Assembly: GCF_943193215.1 (NCBI RefSeq)
Contig: NZ_CALPDH010000016.1
Span: 1-64,000 of the forward strand
From: Acetatifactor aquisgranensis
GTDB lineage: Bacteria > Bacillota > Clostridia > Lachnospirales > Lachnospiraceae
Length of the DNA: 64,000 bases
Reading direction: 5' to 3'
Both the position numbers and the translations under genes were made by a program. Shown one piece after another: positions 62,668 through 64,000 of this stretch; position 1 is the first letter of the stretch, and the number at the start of each line of letters is the position of its first letter. Under the pieces are notes generated by a model. The model was not told the origin of the DNA. It saw only the letters and a program-made list of their open reading frames with translations, and made no database searches.

Positions 62668-62696
62668 AGTATAGCCTATTTCGGACACGCTTTCAA
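62668..62696 (-). promoter_or_regulatory. Promoter of the GH36 alpha-galactosidase gene
   Basis: On the minus strand: TTGAAA (62696-62691), 17-base spacer, TATACT (62673-62668), 48 bases upstream of the start codon. Confidence 0.75.
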
Positions 62697-62720
62697 CACC
62701 AAGATTGCAAAAAGTAAAAC

Positions 62721-62762
62721 CAGCCGGAACACCCCGCGTTTTCCCGCGGAATGCCCCGGCTG
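62721..62762 (-). terminator. Intrinsic terminator after the permease operon
   Basis: CAGCCGG (62721-62727) pairs with CCGGCTG (62756-62762), with an inner CCGCG/CGCGG pairing; the minus strand continues GTTTTACTTTTT. It ends the second sugar-transporter operon 34 bases after the stop. Confidence 0.72.
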
Positions 62763-62795
62763 TATCCAAATTCCTCCCAATCCGGAACCGCAGCC

Positions 62796-63641
62796 CTACT
62801 TCACCGCTCCGTTGGTGACTCCGTTCAGGATCTGCTTCTGGCACACCAGATAGAAAATCAGAATCGGAATCAACGACAGCAGATAGGACGCGAACGCCAG
62901 GTTATAGTTGGTCCCGAACTGGGACTGGAAGTTCAGCTGTGCCAAAGGCAGGGTGTTCTCCCCGGAACCGGCCATGATGATCAGGGGCGTCATCACATCG
63001 TTCCACACCGCCAGCGCCGTAATCACGGCCACCGTGGCGTGCATGGGCCCCATGATGGGGAAGATGATGCTCCAGTAGGTCCTCCAGGTGGAAGCGCCGT
63101 CCACCCTGGCCGCCTCCTCCAGGGCCATGGGGATGTTCACCAGGTACCCGGAGTACAGCATGATATTCATGGGCATATAGAACACCACATACAGGAGGAT
63201 GACGCCCACCCAGTTGGCCAGGTGCAGCTCCGCCGTCTGCTTCGCCAGGGGCATCATCAGGATGGCGAAGGGCACGAACATGCCGCTGACGATGAACAGG
63301 TACACGAAGCTGTAGAACTTGCTGTGGGCCTTATTGCGCCCTAAGGCATAGCCCATCAGGGAATGCACCAATACGGACAGCACGATGGTGCTTATGGAGA
63401 TCAGCAGGCTGTTTTGCAGGGAGTGCCAGAAATCCGTCACTCTCATGGCCTCCCGGAAATTGTCCAGGCTCCAGGTCTTGGGCAGGGACAGGATGCCGCT
63501 GATGCTGTTGGTCATCTCAGAGGGCTGCTTGAAGGCGATCACAATGGTCATGTACAGCGGAAATACAATGGTGGACAGCCCTAAGATAAGCAGTACCATG
63601 ACGGCTTTGTTGGATTTTCCCATGGATGATGTGTGTTTCAT
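62796..63641 (-). CDS. Sugar ABC transporter permease (MsmG/AraQ-like)
   Basis: A 281-residue membrane protein with six segments. The EAA loop reads ALEEAARVDGASTWRTYWSIIFPIMGP. N-terminal LGLSTIVFPLYMTIVIAFK and C-terminal QKQILNGVTNGAVK are typical of MsmG/AraQ-type inner permeases for oligosaccharides such as raffinose or melibiose. Being next to GH36 alpha-galactosidase, the natural guess is an alpha-galactoside transporter. It overlaps the preceding permease gene by four bases (ATGA). Confidence 0.92.
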   Translation of the reverse strand: MKHTSSMGKSNKAVMVLLILGLSTIVFPLYMTIVIAFKQPSEMTNSISGILSLPKTWSLDNFREAMRVTDFWHSLQNSLLISISTIVLSVLVHSLMGYALGRNKAHSKFYSFVYLFIVSGMFVPFAILMMPLAKQTAELHLANWVGVILLYVVFYMPMNIMLYSGYLVNIPMALEEAARVDGASTWRTYWSIIFPIMGPMHATVAVITALAVWNDVMTPLIIMAGSGENTLPLAQLNFQSQFGTNYNLAFASYLLSLIPILIFYLVCQKQILNGVTNGAVK

Positions 63642-64000
63642 AGCTGCTCCTCCTTTGAACTGGAAAATTTCATCTGGGCAACGGAGATGATGACGATCAC
63701 GATGAAGAATACCACCGCGTTGGCGCTCTGGAACCCGAACTGTCCGCCTGCCATGCCGTTATTGTAGATCAGGTAGGAAATGGACTCCGTGCTCTGGGCA
63801 GGGCCGCCCTTGGTCAATGCCACAATCTGGTCGAACACCATCAGGAAGTTCTTCACGCACAGCACCATGTTGATGGAGAAGAATGGGATAATCAGCGGGA
63901 ACGTCAGGTACCTGAACTGCTTCCATCCGGTGGCCCCGTCGAGCCCGCCCGCTTCATACACGTCCTCGGGCACGGTCTGCAGGCCGGAGATGTAGATGAT
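63638..64000 (-). CDS. Sugar ABC transporter permease (MsmF/UgpA-like), partial
   Basis: The C-terminal 120 residues of a permease whose beginning lies beyond the window. The readable part covers the EAA loop (PEDVYEAGGLDGATGWKQFRYLTFPLI) and two further membrane segments, ending QMKFSSSKEEQL. The reading frame continues unbroken to the edge at 64000, so the in-frame GTG at 63973 is not the true start. It pairs with the MsmG-like permease; a binding-protein gene probably precedes it. Confidence 0.9.
   Translation of the reverse strand: MIYISGLQTVPEDVYEAGGLDGATGWKQFRYLTFPLIIPFFSINMVLCVKNFLMVFDQIVALTKGGPAQSTESISYLIYNNGMAGGQFGFQSANAVVFFIVIVIISVAQMKFSSSKEEQL

Overview
The window looks like chromosome of a gut-type Lachnospiraceae bacterium (Clostridia). 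This is inferred from strong AGGAGG-type ribosome binding sites, sigma-A promoters, LplA/LplB/LplC-type sugar transporters, CpsB/C/D-LCP polysaccharide machinery of Gram-positive type, a COG2509 FAD protein and oligoendopeptidase F. The species cannot be named from sequence alone. No tRNA, rRNA, CRISPR array or insertion sequence was seen.

Region A (54-38965, all on the minus strand) is one very long capsule/exopolysaccharide operon of 36 genes. From its 5' end at 38965 it begins with CpsB-like phosphatase, CpsC-like chain-length protein, CpsD-like tyrosine kinase, LCP ligase, two unfamiliar secreted/membrane proteins and the initiating glycosyl-phosphotransferase. It continues through a more AT-rich variable core of eleven further glycosyltransferases, four polysaccharide pyruvyl transferases, two FrhB-like iron-sulfur proteins, two Wzy-like polymerases, one Wzx flippase, a radical SAM protein, an acyltransferase, a membrane-anchored GH5 glucanase and a DegT aminotransferase. 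It ends with an ABC exporter, a NeuD-like acetyltransferase, an NTP_transf_5 nucleotidyltransferase, a VanZ protein and an HprK-like kinase. Most junctions overlap or are a few bases apart.

Region B (38966-40178) is the most striking part. A 273-bp segment (39031-39303) upstream of the operon is bounded by 26-bp inverted repeats (24/26 identical). It contains a good extended -10 promoter that, in this assembly, points away from the capsule genes. A complete tyrosine recombinase gene lies 6 bp beyond the outer repeat. This has the anatomy of a phase-variable ON/OFF promoter switch for the whole capsule operon, captured here in the apparent OFF state.

Region C (40338-47734) holds housekeeping and unknown genes: oligoendopeptidase F (the first plus-strand gene), a COG2509 FAD protein, two conserved hypotheticals (one with a FliD-C-like tail), an orphan LytTR response regulator, a metallophosphoesterase and a small helical protein.

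Region D (47924-64000) is a glycan-utilisation region. An AraC regulator on the plus strand diverges from a solute-binding protein, two permeases, a six-hairpin glycosidase and a clan GH-D glycosidase. Then come GH78 (alpha-L-rhamnosidase-like), GH95 (alpha-L-fucosidase-like) and GH36 (alpha-galactosidase) enzymes, and the end of a second sugar ABC transporter that runs off the window. None of the hydrolases has a signal peptide, so oligosaccharides are probably imported and trimmed in the cytoplasm.
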